DNA from: Flavobacterium sp. Root935
Lineage (GTDB): Bacteria; Bacteroidota; Bacteroidia; Flavobacteriales; Flavobacteriaceae
Direction of reading: 5' to 3'
Assembly (NCBI RefSeq): GCF_001429295.1
Contig: NZ_LMJL01000007.1
Location: 606,627-658,931 of the forward strand
Length of the DNA stretch: 52,305 nt
Shown here: positions 31,446 through 40,047 of the stretch, piece after piece
Layout: each line of letters opens with the position of its first letter
Position numbering within the stretch: the first letter of the stretch is position 1
Position numbers and translations under genes: made by a program
The notes under the pieces: generated by a model
Told to the model about the DNA's origin: nothing
The model's database searches: none
Seen by the model: only the letters and a program-made list of their open reading frames with translations

Positions 31446-32225
31446 TTAAATAGATCGATCTAAATGGGTATAACCTCCATCAACATAAATAATCTGTCCA
31501 GTAGTATGACTTGATTTTTCAGACAATAAGAAAACCACCATATTAGCAATTTCTTCTGCTGTTGTCATTCTGTTTTCTAGCGGAATATTTTTTGTAATTG
31601 CGGCTAGTTTTTCTTCTTTATTTTCAAAAGTATTAATCCACGTTTCGTAAAGCGGTGTGTAACATTCGGCTACAATTACAGCGTTTACACGAATACTGTA
31701 TTTTAATAATTCAACTGCCCATTCTCTCGTTAAAGCATTTCGTCCTCCGTTTGAAGCAGCGTAAGCTGAGGTTCCGCCTTGTCCTGTTTCGGCAGTTTTA
31801 GAACCAATGTTTACAATTGCTCCTTTTGATTCTTTCAAATACGGAAGCGCATGCTGTGCCATTAGATAATAATGCACTAAATTTTTATGAAGCGAAGCAG
31901 CGAAATCTTCATAATTTCCATTCTCTAATCCAACACCGTCATTAACGCCGGCGTTATTTACAAGTCCGTCAATTCTGCCGAATTTTGCGATTACGGCTTC
32001 AACGGCTTTTTTACAGTCTTCAGGTTTGGTAAGATCGGCAGCAACTTGATGCGCTTCTTTTCCAATGGCTTTTAATTCTTCTACGGCTTTGATGTTATCA
32101 TTTTCGTTACGTCCAACGATAAACGGAATTGCATTTTCTTCGGCTAGAACTTTGACGATTCCTAAACCAATTCCTTTTGCGCCTCCAGTAACGATAATGA
32201 TTTTTTGGGTTAATGATAACTGCAT
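31446..32225 (-). CDS. L-fucose dehydrogenase-like SDR lacking the catalytic Lys
   Basis: 259 residues. VTGGAKGIGLGI (NAD binding), VNNAG at about 89-93, Ser142 in NIGSKTAETG, and a close match to L-fucose dehydrogenase-type SDRs (GQGGTSAYAAS, TREWAVELLKYSIRVNAV). The catalytic YxxxK reads Tyr155-A-A-S-Asn159, so the lysine is replaced by asparagine (codon AAC on the minus strand). The enzyme would oxidise L-fucose to the lactone at the start of the pathway. With Lys lost, activity may be reduced or different. 208 nt from the symporter gene. Confidence 0.85.
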   Translation of the reverse strand: MQLSLTQKIIIVTGGAKGIGLGIVKVLAEENAIPFIVGRNENDNIKAVEELKAIGKEAHQVAADLTKPEDCKKAVEAVIAKFGRIDGLVNNAGVNDGVGLENGNYEDFAASLHKNLVHYYLMAQHALPYLKESKGAIVNIGSKTAETGQGGTSAYAASNGGRNALTREWAVELLKYSIRVNAVIVAECYTPLYETWINTFENKEEKLAAITKNIPLENRMTTAEEIANMVVFLLSEKSSHTTGQIIYVDGGYTHLDRSI

Positions 32226-32260
32226 GATTTTTATGTATTATAATTTATTGCGATTTTTTT

Positions 32261-32334
32261 GCCACGAATTACACGAATTAACTAGAATTTTTTTATTTAG
32301 AAATTAATTCGTGGAAATTATTGTAATTCGTGGC
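32261..32334. repeat. GCCACGAATTACACGAATT hairpin repeat, copy 3
   Basis: GCCACGAATTACACGAATTA at the left end faces ATTGTAATTCGTGGC at the right end; an inner pair TTAATTCGTGG also occurs. It lies in the spacer between the symporter and the SDR gene, with a small CAGCTGTTG..CAACAGCTG hairpin following at about 32373-32402. Confidence 0.85.
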
Positions 32335-32432
32335 TTTTATTTCTATGTGTTAGAACTTTTTTTAAAAATTTACAGCTGTTGTTCATGACAAACAACAGCT
32401 GTAAAAATAGAGAGAATAGAACTGATAATTTA

Positions 32433-34118
32433 TTACCAGAACTTAACATAAAGCGCCACAATAATCAATAATGTAATTACGATTAAGACTGTTGTCTGCG
32501 GTTTAACTTTAAACATTCCTGGTTCTGTTTCGAATGCTTTAGGGTTTACTTTTGGACCAGCGAAACTCATCAAGATCATCACTAACATAGTAAAGAAGAA
32601 TGATAATCCCATACAAATGTGGAACGGAATTTCGAAAGCTCCTTTTCCGTTAGGATAAGCTGTGTATAAAAGTGTATCGTTTCCAAATAATGCAGGAGCG
32701 TATTCGTTGAATAAAACTGACAATGCGAATCCTAAAATTACACCCACGATTGCTGCTGCACCAGTAGTTCTTTTCCAGAACATACCAAGGAAGAACATAG
32801 CAAAAACTCCAGGGCTGATGAATCCAGTGTACTTTTGGATGTATGTAAATCCGCCGACACCACCGATTCCTAAAACGTCATTCCAAGTAAATAGAACGGC
32901 TAAAAGCATTGCAGCAAAAACGGCAATTCTACCAATGTTTACCTGTTGTTTTTCTCCAGCTTCTTTTTGAATATATTTTTTATGAATATCTAATGTATAA
33001 ATTGTAGAAATACTGTTTACTTTTCCAGCCAAAGAAGCTACGATCGCAGCCGTTAAAGCCGCAACAGAAAGACCTTTTAGTCCTGTTGGAAGGAAAGTTA
33101 ATACAGCAGAATAAGCTCCGTCTTTTCCTCCAACTAATTGAGGTAAATGTCCGTTTGTGTATAAAACGTAAGCAGCAATACCAGGAAGCATTACGATAAG
33201 CGGCATTAATAATTTTAACATACCAGCAAATAAGATTCCTGTACGAGCTGTTTGTAAATCTGCTCCAAGTGCTCTTTGCGTAATGTATTGGTTACAACCC
33301 CAATAGTTTAAGTTGATAATCCAGATACCAGCAAGGTAAGACATCAAACCTGGGAAAGTCAAATATTTGTCAATTTCTAATTGAGAAGAAGCTGCAGTTG
33401 GTTTTGGAATAATCATTTTGAAATGCTCAGGCGCCTCAGTCATTAATACTTTGAATCCTTCGATTGCACTACTGCTTATTCCTAGCTTTTCTCCAACAGT
33501 TACTAATGCAATATAAGAAGTTACCAAACCTCCAATAATTAATACAGCAACCTGAATAACGTCTGTATAAGCCACAACTTTCATTCCTCCAAGAGAAATA
33601 AATAAAGCAAATACAGCCAAACCGATCATAATAGCATGAAGATATTCTCCACCAGCAAGACCGTTAATAGCAACAGCTCCCAAATAAAGAATAGAAGTTA
33701 AGTTTACAAAAACGTACAAAAACAACCAGAAAACTGCCATAATCAAAGCAGTAGATTCGTTGTAACGTGTTTTTAAGAATTGTGGCATTGTGTAAATCTT
33801 GTTTTTAAGATATACAGGAATAAACCACACAGCTACAATAATAAGTGCAACGGCAGCAAGCCATTCGTAAGCAGCAACAGCGATTCCTAAAAAGAAACCT
33901 TCACCGCTCATTCCGATGAATTGTTCTGCAGAAATGTTAGAAGCAATTAAAGAAGCTCCAATTGCCCACCAAGTTAAATTTCCTTCAGCCAAAAAGTAAG
34001 CTTTAGCATCTTGTTCGTCTTGTTTACGTTTGCGATAAACGGTATAACCGTAGACCGAGACTACGATAAAATAGATAATAAAAACCGCATAATCTGCGAA
34101 AGCGAGGTTTTGGTTCAT
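32433..34118 (-). CDS. Sodium/solute symporter, SSS family (SGLT-like)
   Basis: 561 residues with about 14 hydrophobic segments. GASLIASNISAEQFIGMSG in the second helix is the SGLT/vSGLT signature, and GGMKVVAYTDVIQ with NYWGCNQYITQRALGA are further family blocks. It takes up a sugar with sodium at the inner membrane. It lies between the 6-deoxy-sugar genes and the galactose genes; vSGLT-type proteins use galactose or glucose, while similar ones transport fucose, so the substrate cannot be fixed. A -7 box is seen upstream at 34260-34267. Confidence 0.92.
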   Translation of the reverse strand: MNQNLAFADYAVFIIYFIVVSVYGYTVYRKRKQDEQDAKAYFLAEGNLTWWAIGASLIASNISAEQFIGMSGEGFFLGIAVAAYEWLAAVALIIVAVWFIPVYLKNKIYTMPQFLKTRYNESTALIMAVFWLFLYVFVNLTSILYLGAVAINGLAGGEYLHAIMIGLAVFALFISLGGMKVVAYTDVIQVAVLIIGGLVTSYIALVTVGEKLGISSSAIEGFKVLMTEAPEHFKMIIPKPTAASSQLEIDKYLTFPGLMSYLAGIWIINLNYWGCNQYITQRALGADLQTARTGILFAGMLKLLMPLIVMLPGIAAYVLYTNGHLPQLVGGKDGAYSAVLTFLPTGLKGLSVAALTAAIVASLAGKVNSISTIYTLDIHKKYIQKEAGEKQQVNIGRIAVFAAMLLAVLFTWNDVLGIGGVGGFTYIQKYTGFISPGVFAMFFLGMFWKRTTGAAAIVGVILGFALSVLFNEYAPALFGNDTLLYTAYPNGKGAFEIPFHICMGLSFFFTMLVMILMSFAGPKVNPKAFETEPGMFKVKPQTTVLIVITLLIIVALYVKFW

Positions 34119-34259
34119 TGTTAGTAGTATTTTAAATAATTATTATAGGGTTAAATTTGTTTGTTTGGTTTTAAATTGTTTTTTATGTTGTGTAATCTTG
34201 TTAAAAATGCAAGATGTGTTTTATTTCTGTTATTTTTTTACGAAAATAAAAGCGGAAGC

Positions 34260-34267
34260 CAAATGTA
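34260..34267 (-). promoter_or_regulatory. Putative -7 box of the symporter promoter
   Basis: TACATTTG on the minus strand, 142 nt before the symporter ATG, fits TAnnTTTG. The region also contains ACTGGCA at 34291-34297 and 34361-34367 and TTTTTAGTATT at 34338-34348, words also present at the divergent galM/GntR promoter, so a shared regulator is possible. Confidence 0.45.
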
Positions 34268-34372
34268 AAATAAAAATTTAGAAATCAGCTACTGGCAAAT
34301 GTGTTTTTTACATTTATTCAATCGAAATTGTGTTAAATTTTTAGTATTTAGCTATATTGCACTGGCAAACCA

Positions 34373-35431
34373 TTAGGCTTTTACCAGACTTTTATAATGC
34401 ACATCTGAAAGCTTTCTTAAAATTTCAGCACTTTTTTCTGGTGTAATATCACGCTGCGATTCGCCTAACATTTCATATCCTACCATAAATTTCTTTACCG
34501 TTGCCGATCTTAACAACGGCGGATAAAAATGCATGTGAAAATGCCATTCCGGATGATCAAATCCATCTGTTGGCGATTGATGAATTCCTGAAGAATAAGG
34601 GAAAGAAGTATTAAATAAATTGTCGTACTTCGTTGTTAATTGCTTTAAAATTTTAGCAAAAGCGTTGCTTTCTTCAGCAGAAAAATCGGTGATTTTGTTG
34701 GCAGCTCTTTTGCTCACAATCATATTTTCGTATGGCCAAATAGCCCAAAAAGGCACTAACGCTACAAAGTGATCGTTCTCAATTACAATACGCTCCCCAG
34801 TTTTCAATTCGGCCTGAACATAATCTTCCAACAATGTTCTTCTATTTTTATCGTAATATGATTTTAAACTGTTATGCGTTTTTTCAACCTGAGTTGGTAA
34901 AGAAGACTGTGCCCAGATTTGCCCATGCGGATGCGGGTTGCTGCAACCCATTACACTTCCTTTATTTTCAAAAATCTGGACGTGGTTAATGTACTTGATG
35001 TTTCCTAAATCAGTATATTCTTTCTGCCAGGTTTTAATAATATTTTCAATATCTGCAATTTCCATTTCTGGGAGAGTCAAATCGTGTCTTGGCGAAAAGC
35101 AAACCACTCTCGAAATTCCTTGTTCTGGTTTTACTTTAAAGAAAGTATGTTTAATATCGTCTTCAAAAATAATTTCCTCTTGCTTCATCGCAGCAAAATC
35201 ATTTTCAAAAACAAAACTGTTTTCGTATACTGGATTAGTTTCTCCATTGGCACGAACATTTCCCGGACATAAATAACAAGTGGGATCGTATTTTGGAAGT
35301 TCTTCCGTAGAAATAGTTTCATTTTGTCCCTGCCAAGGGCGTTTTGCACGATGTGGTGAAACTAAGACCCATTCGTTGATTAGAGGATTGAAGCGTCTGT
35401 GAGGATCTTCGTTAATGTCAAAATTTTTCAT
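34373..35431 (-). CDS. galT: UDP-glucose--hexose-1-phosphate uridylyltransferase
   Basis: 352 residues. RFNPLINEWVLVSPHRAKRPW at the start, zinc-site residues CYLCPG, and the active site SNPHPHGQIWA with the nucleophilic His in HPH. It converts galactose-1-phosphate and UDP-glucose to UDP-galactose and glucose-1-phosphate (Leloir pathway). It is the last gene of a galM-galK-galT unit, 17 nt after galK. Confidence 0.96.
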   Translation of the reverse strand: MKNFDINEDPHRRFNPLINEWVLVSPHRAKRPWQGQNETISTEELPKYDPTCYLCPGNVRANGETNPVYENSFVFENDFAAMKQEEIIFEDDIKHTFFKVKPEQGISRVVCFSPRHDLTLPEMEIADIENIIKTWQKEYTDLGNIKYINHVQIFENKGSVMGCSNPHPHGQIWAQSSLPTQVEKTHNSLKSYYDKNRRTLLEDYVQAELKTGERIVIENDHFVALVPFWAIWPYENMIVSKRAANKITDFSAEESNAFAKILKQLTTKYDNLFNTSFPYSSGIHQSPTDGFDHPEWHFHMHFYPPLLRSATVKKFMVGYEMLGESQRDITPEKSAEILRKLSDVHYKSLVKA

Positions 35432-35448
35432 TGTAGTGTGTTGTGGTA

Positions 35449-36609
35449 TTAAAGTAGTGTTGTTCCGTTTGAGATTTTTACATCATAGAATTTTAATTCA
35501 ATTCCAAATTTATCTAAATAAAGATTTGAAAACTTATGTTTTACCTCATTTTCTTGACCTTTTTTAACTAAATTAATTGTACAACCTCCAAAACCGCCTC
35601 CCATAAGTCTAGAACCTATGATAGATTCGTCATTTTTTGCAGTATCTACAAGGAAATCTAACTCTTCGCAGCTTACCTCATATTCCTGTGATAAACCATA
35701 ATGAGTTTCAAAAAGTAATTCTCCCAGATGTTCGATGTTTCCCTTGTCTAAAGCTTCACAGGCTTTTATGACACGATTAATTTCTTTAACCACAAAATGA
35801 ACTCGGCTGAAAACTTTTTCAGTCATTTTATCCTTAAGACTCAAAACCTGTGCTTCTGAAGCATCTCTAAAACTTTTTACTTCTGGAAAATGACTTTTTA
35901 TGATTGATAAACCTTCTTCGCATTCGACTCTTCTGGTATTGTATTCTGATGTAAAAAGCGAATGTTTCACATTAGAATCTAATAAAATCAATGAATAATC
36001 TTTAAAATCGGCATTGTGATATTCGAAATCTAAAGTGTTGCAGTCCAATTTTATCACTTTATTTTCAAGACCATGAACACTTGAAAACTGATCCATAATA
36101 CCGCAGTTAATACCCACCCAGTGTTCTGCTTTTTGTCCTAATAATGAAATGTCAACTTTCTCAATTTTTAAATCGAAAAGCGATTTGATTCCGAAAATCA
36201 TTCCGCATTCTAAAGCCGCAGAAGAAGATAGTCCAGAGCCAACCGGAATATTACTGCTGAAAACACAATTGAAACCTTCAAAAGAAAATCCGTTATCCTG
36301 CAATTGTTTAATTACACCTCGAATGTAATTAGTCCAAACCACATCGCTCAATTTTACTTCTTCAGTCAGGTCAATTTCAAATTCTTCGTTTAAATCGACT
36401 GCAATTACCTTAGAAGTTTTAGTGTTGTTTTTTTCAAAAGCAAAGCAAATTACTTTGTCAATTGCAGCTGGTAAAACATAACCATCATTGTAATCAATAT
36501 GTTCTCCAATAATATTAATTCTTCCTGGAGAAAGTACCGTTTTTTGAGGAGAAGATCCAAAAGATTTCTCAAAAAAAGCAACAGTGTTTTGTATTAAAAT
36601 ATCATTCAT
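35449..36609 (-). CDS. galK: Galactokinase
   Basis: 386 residues of the GHMP kinase superfamily: PGRINIIGEHIDYNDGYVLP (galactokinase signature), PVGSGLSSSAALE (ATP-binding loop) and GSRLMGGGFGGCTINLV. It phosphorylates alpha-D-galactose at C1. It is 35 nt downstream of galM and 17 nt upstream of galT. Confidence 0.96.
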   Translation of the reverse strand: MNDILIQNTVAFFEKSFGSSPQKTVLSPGRINIIGEHIDYNDGYVLPAAIDKVICFAFEKNNTKTSKVIAVDLNEEFEIDLTEEVKLSDVVWTNYIRGVIKQLQDNGFSFEGFNCVFSSNIPVGSGLSSSAALECGMIFGIKSLFDLKIEKVDISLLGQKAEHWVGINCGIMDQFSSVHGLENKVIKLDCNTLDFEYHNADFKDYSLILLDSNVKHSLFTSEYNTRRVECEEGLSIIKSHFPEVKSFRDASEAQVLSLKDKMTEKVFSRVHFVVKEINRVIKACEALDKGNIEHLGELLFETHYGLSQEYEVSCEELDFLVDTAKNDESIIGSRLMGGGFGGCTINLVKKGQENEVKHKFSNLYLDKFGIELKFYDVKISNGTTLL

Positions 36610-36644
36610 TATAAAGTGAGTGTAATGGTGGTTTTGGAATTTGG

Positions 36645-37697
36645 TTAGTTTAAATTTTCAAATTTGTAAAGCGTTTTTTGAGTATACTCTTCGCCTTTTC
36701 TCAAAACAGCATTTGGAAAATGGCTGTGATTGGGTGCATCTGGAAAATTCTGCGTTTCAAAACAAATACCGCTTTGGGCATTGTAATCGACATTTCCTTT
36801 TCCTTTTAATTTTCCAAAACAATTTCCTCCTACATATATATGTACACTAGGCTGATCGGTGTAAACATTCATTCTCAGTTTGTTTTTTAAGCTGATTAGC
36901 TGTGCTACGATTTCTGTTTTAGAATTCACCACAAAAGAATTGTCAATTGGAAACGGGCAGTTTTTAGTATTTCTAAAATCAAAATCATGATTGGTTAAAT
37001 CGGTATAATTTCCAGTCGGGATATTATCTGGATTGGTCTCCAGCATTTTATCCGATTTGATAAACATTTGTTGCTCTAAAACATTTCCATCATGTCCGTC
37101 AAGGTTAAAATAACTATGATGTGTCAAATTGATAACGGTATCTTCTGTAGAAACAGCTTTATATTCTAATTGCAGTTCGTTTTCTTCATTTAAAGTATAG
37201 GTCAAATAAACGGTCATTTCACCAGGAAAATTTTCATCTAAATGCTCACTCAAAAGACCAAAAGTAATAGAAGGATTTTCGCCGGTTGAAGCATTAATTA
37301 CGCTCCAGACTTTTCTCCCAAATCCCATATTGCCTCCGTGAAGCGTATTGCCATTATTATTTCCGTCAAGCTGAAATTTTTTATCATCTATGCTAAAAGC
37401 TCCATTATGAATACGACCAGCATAACGGCCAACAGTAGTTCCAAAATAAGGAGCGCTTGGTAAATTATAAGATTCTAAGTAAGCTTCTAGATTATCAAAT
37501 CCTAAAACAACATCTATCGATTTTTCATTCAAAGGAATTTGGATGGAAGTTACTATTGCACCATAATTGATGACCTGAACTTTCATTCCGTTTTTGTTAC
37601 ACAATTCAAAAGAATAAATTTCTTCTTTATTGGGCATTAAACCAAACAATTTGCAATTATGAGTCTCCTTTAAATGCGATATATGTTTTATTTCCAT
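36645..37697 (-). CDS. galM: Aldose 1-epimerase (galactose mutarotase), cytosolic
   Basis: 350 residues from the ATG at 37697 (MEIKHISHLKETH). A Met 13 codons upstream is less likely because a -7 box lies inside that extension. Substrate-binding and catalytic motifs: GRYAGRIHNGAF, LHGGNMGFGRKVW, LTHHSYFNLDG (catalytic His) and GICFETQNFPDAPN (catalytic Glu). It supplies alpha-galactose to galK. No signal peptide, in contrast to the lipoprotein homologue at 46149. Confidence 0.93.
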   Translation of the reverse strand: MEIKHISHLKETHNCKLFGLMPNKEEIYSFELCNKNGMKVQVINYGAIVTSIQIPLNEKSIDVVLGFDNLEAYLESYNLPSAPYFGTTVGRYAGRIHNGAFSIDDKKFQLDGNNNGNTLHGGNMGFGRKVWSVINASTGENPSITFGLLSEHLDENFPGEMTVYLTYTLNEENELQLEYKAVSTEDTVINLTHHSYFNLDGHDGNVLEQQMFIKSDKMLETNPDNIPTGNYTDLTNHDFDFRNTKNCPFPIDNSFVVNSKTEIVAQLISLKNKLRMNVYTDQPSVHIYVGGNCFGKLKGKGNVDYNAQSGICFETQNFPDAPNHSHFPNAVLRKGEEYTQKTLYKFENLN

Positions 37698-37720
37698 ATT
37701 ATTTTTACCAAAAATGAAAT

Positions 37721-37777
37721 CCAAAAATAGAAACATTCTCTATCTTTGCATACCAGTACCTACCAGTTTTTAGTATT
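37721..37777. promoter_or_regulatory. Divergent galM / GntR promoter region with repeated TACCAGT
   Basis: Minus strand TATTTTTG (37729-37722) is a -7 box for galM; plus strand TATCTTTG (37741-37748) is one for the regulator. Directly after the latter lie two direct copies of TACCAGT (37751-37757 and 37761-37767) followed by TTTTTAGTATT (37767-37777), placed over the likely transcript start. These are candidate operators for the GntR-type regulator. Confidence 0.55.
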
Positions 37778-37798
37778 AATAGTCAAAATGACTTTATT

Positions 37799-38797
37799 GT
37801 GAACATCATTTCAATTCAAAATAATATTGGGCTTCCAAAATATAAGCAGATTATTCTTTCAATAGAAAAAGCGATTGAAGAGGGCAATTTAAAAAAAGGA
37901 GATCGTCTTCCATCGGTCAATAAAGTCTGTTTAGGCTTTTCTTTATCGCGCGACACAGTGCTTCTGGCGTATGACGAATTGAAAAAAAGAGGAATTATTT
38001 ACGCTATTCCAGGAAAAGGTTATTATGTGAAAAGTGTTGAAATCACTATTACTCAGAAGGTTTTTCTTCTTTTTGACGAGCTTAATATTTTTAAAGAAGA
38101 TATTTATAATTCGTTCCTAAAAAATATTGGTAAAAATGTTCAGGTTGATATTTTCTTTCATCATTTTAATGTTCAAGTTTTCAAAAAACTGCTAAATGAC
38201 AGCAACGGAAATTACACAAAATATATAATCATGCCGACGAACTTAAACGATATCGTCGATTCTATAAAAACCCTACCAGTAACCGATGTAATTATTTTGG
38301 ATCAGACTAATCCAGAGTTAAAAATGTTTCCAGCTATTTATCAAAATCATCAAAAAGATATTTTTGAAGGATTACTGAAAGCCAAAAAAAGATTGGAAAA
38401 ATATAAAAAACTGATTTTGATTTTTTCAGGTTTTAGAGAGCCGCCGGGAATGAAACTTGGTTTTGAATCTTTCTGTCAGGAATACAATTATGATTACGAA
38501 ATTATTTCGGATTTCAGCAATCAATCTATTGCTTTAGGAGATTTATACATTATTCCTCATGACCGCGATCTGCTTTTGGTTATAGAAAATGCCATAAATC
38601 GAAACCTAAAATTAGGCGAAGATTTTGGAATTATATCTTATAATGAAACCGCTTTAAAGAAAATTGCTGCCAACGGAATTACAACCATTTCAACCAATTT
38701 TGAATTGATGGGAAAAATTCTGGCCGATATGGTTTTGAAAGGAACAAAAGAGCAGATCGAAAATAAATCTGCTCTTATAGTAAGGAATTCTTTATAG
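37799..38797 (+). CDS. GntR-type regulator with sugar-binding-like effector domain
   Basis: 332 residues starting at GTG; no in-frame ATG lies upstream. The winged HTH at about 10-75 is the GntR type: LPKYKQIILSIEKAIEEG, GDRLPSVNKVC, SRDTVLLAYDELKKRGII and GKGYYV. Residues about 80-330 resemble the LacI/periplasmic-binding-protein fold used as an effector domain in Bacteroidota GntR regulators. It is divergent from the galactose operon and probably controls it in response to a sugar. Confidence 0.88.
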   Translation: MNIISIQNNIGLPKYKQIILSIEKAIEEGNLKKGDRLPSVNKVCLGFSLSRDTVLLAYDELKKRGIIYAIPGKGYYVKSVEITITQKVFLLFDELNIFKEDIYNSFLKNIGKNVQVDIFFHHFNVQVFKKLLNDSNGNYTKYIIMPTNLNDIVDSIKTLPVTDVIILDQTNPELKMFPAIYQNHQKDIFEGLLKAKKRLEKYKKLILIFSGFREPPGMKLGFESFCQEYNYDYEIISDFSNQSIALGDLYIIPHDRDLLLVIENAINRNLKLGEDFGIISYNETALKKIAANGITTISTNFELMGKILADMVLKGTKEQIENKSALIVRNSL

Positions 38798-38808
38798 CGA
38801 CGTGTCAA

Positions 38809-39498
38809 TTATAAATTTAGAACAAAATCGTTGAGTAATTTTTCTTCGTATTTCTCTTTATTAAAGGTGTATAAATAAGAACCTTTTCGAGAAGACTGCA
38901 TATCTTTTTCGTCTAATTTATTTAAGATTTCTAGAGAATTAATTTTACTGATGAAGTTTCTTTTGTCCAGTTCTTTGCTCAAAATCGCTTCATACAATTC
39001 TAAAAGTTGGCGCATGGTAAATTTCTCAGGAAGTAATTCAAAACCAATTGGCTTTACAGAAGTTTTGTAACGAAGTCTCTTAATGGCATTTTGTACCATT
39101 TCATTATGGTCAAAAATTAAGTTTGGTGCATCATTAATTGGAAACCATTCCGCGTGATAATTTTTAATTAATTCTGCGTTGTGATTTTCAATATTAATCA
39201 AAGCAAAATAAGAAACCGAAATAGTTCTTTCTACAGGGTCACGATCGATTTCGCTGTAAGCATATAACTGCTCCATATAAATATCGTTAAGACCAGTATA
39301 GGTATTTAGTATTCGGATAGCTGCTGCATCTAAAACTTCGTCACGTTTTAAAAACCCTCCAATCAAAGACCATTTTCCTTTCTCGGGTTCGAAATCTCTC
39401 TTGATTAAAAGTATTTTCAGACCCTCATGATCGAATCCGAAAATGATGCAGTCAACCGCCAGTAAAACTTTATCGGCAGAACTATAACTATTTAGCAT
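38809..39498 (-). CDS. NUDIX-type transcriptional regulator, AraR-like
   Basis: 229 residues. The N-terminal part is a NUDIX domain (VDCIIFGFDHEGLKILLIKR, GKWSLIGGFLKRDEVLDAAA), but the NUDIX box REUxEExGU has degenerated to AIRILNTYTGL, so hydrolysis is unlikely. The C-terminal part (about 150-229) is a winged-helix-like domain with FTMRQLLELYEAIL. This architecture matches the NUDIX-family arabinose regulators described in Bacteroides. It is divergent from the arabinofuranosidase gene, and three matching 19-bp palindromic sites lie near it. Confidence 0.85.
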   Translation of the reverse strand: MLNSYSSADKVLLAVDCIIFGFDHEGLKILLIKRDFEPEKGKWSLIGGFLKRDEVLDAAAIRILNTYTGLNDIYMEQLYAYSEIDRDPVERTISVSYFALINIENHNAELIKNYHAEWFPINDAPNLIFDHNEMVQNAIKRLRYKTSVKPIGFELLPEKFTMRQLLELYEAILSKELDKRNFISKINSLEILNKLDEKDMQSSRKGSYLYTFNKEKYEEKLLNDFVLNL

Positions 39499-39554
39499 AT
39501 GTAATTAATTTGGACCGTAAATATATAAACTTCTTAAAACCTTTCATAATTTAT

Positions 39555-39573
39555 TAATGTTGATTTCACACTT
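39555..39573. promoter_or_regulatory. Candidate AraR operator, site A
   Basis: TAATGTT-N5-CACACTT, 57 nt upstream of the regulator start, matching sites B and C in spacing and core words (ATGTT / ACACTT). Suggests autoregulation. Confidence 0.55.
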
Positions 39574-39953
39574 ATGTTAAATAGCAGCGAATAAGAATAT
39601 TTATGTGTATTCGATATTAATTGCTAAGGTAAAGCTGTTTTTTACTTATTAATCTTCTCAATTTCAAATCAAAATAACGAGTCAAAGGTAGAAACATTTT
39701 TAAAAGAGATATACACTAGGATTATTATTTCATATTCACAATTCAAAAATTGAGATTGTTGTTATAAAACACATGGTTTTTGCTTTTTTTTGTCAATTTT
39801 TCAGATTCTTAACTTTTTATTTGTTTAAAGATATTTTGGTTCAATCCCTTTAAGAATGCTTGTTTCCAAGGCAAAATTATGAAATATGTTTTTTGCAACC
39901 AGTTGTTCTGATAATTTTATTTTTTTATGAGACTTATTTTTATTTAAATTTAC

Positions 39954-39972
39954 AAATGTTAAACGAACACTT
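39954..39972. promoter_or_regulatory. Candidate AraR operator, site B
   Basis: AAATGTT-N5-AACACTT, an inverted repeat with one mismatch, about 75 nt upstream of the arabinofuranosidase ATG. It is followed by TATAAA as is site C. Confidence 0.6.
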
Positions 39973-40047
39973 ATAAAACTAAAAAACCAACATCTTTAGA
40001 AATTCTGCAGCCACGCAATTTTCTGAAAACCAAAACCAACAACAGAT

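Larger units (their letters stand above)
39499..40047. other. 549-nt divergent regulatory region
   Basis: AT-rich spacer with no ORF I would defend. It contains two of the three operator-like sites (39555-39573 and 39954-39972). A likely -7 box TATATTTA for the regulator gene lies on the minus strand at 39525-39518. The middle (39640-39900) shows only AT-rich sequence with no clear structure. Confidence 0.6.

Noticed and set aside
38809..39498. NUDIX hydrolase (housekeeping)
   Set aside because: NUDIX box is degenerate and a C-terminal winged-helix-like domain is present; context is arabinose genes.
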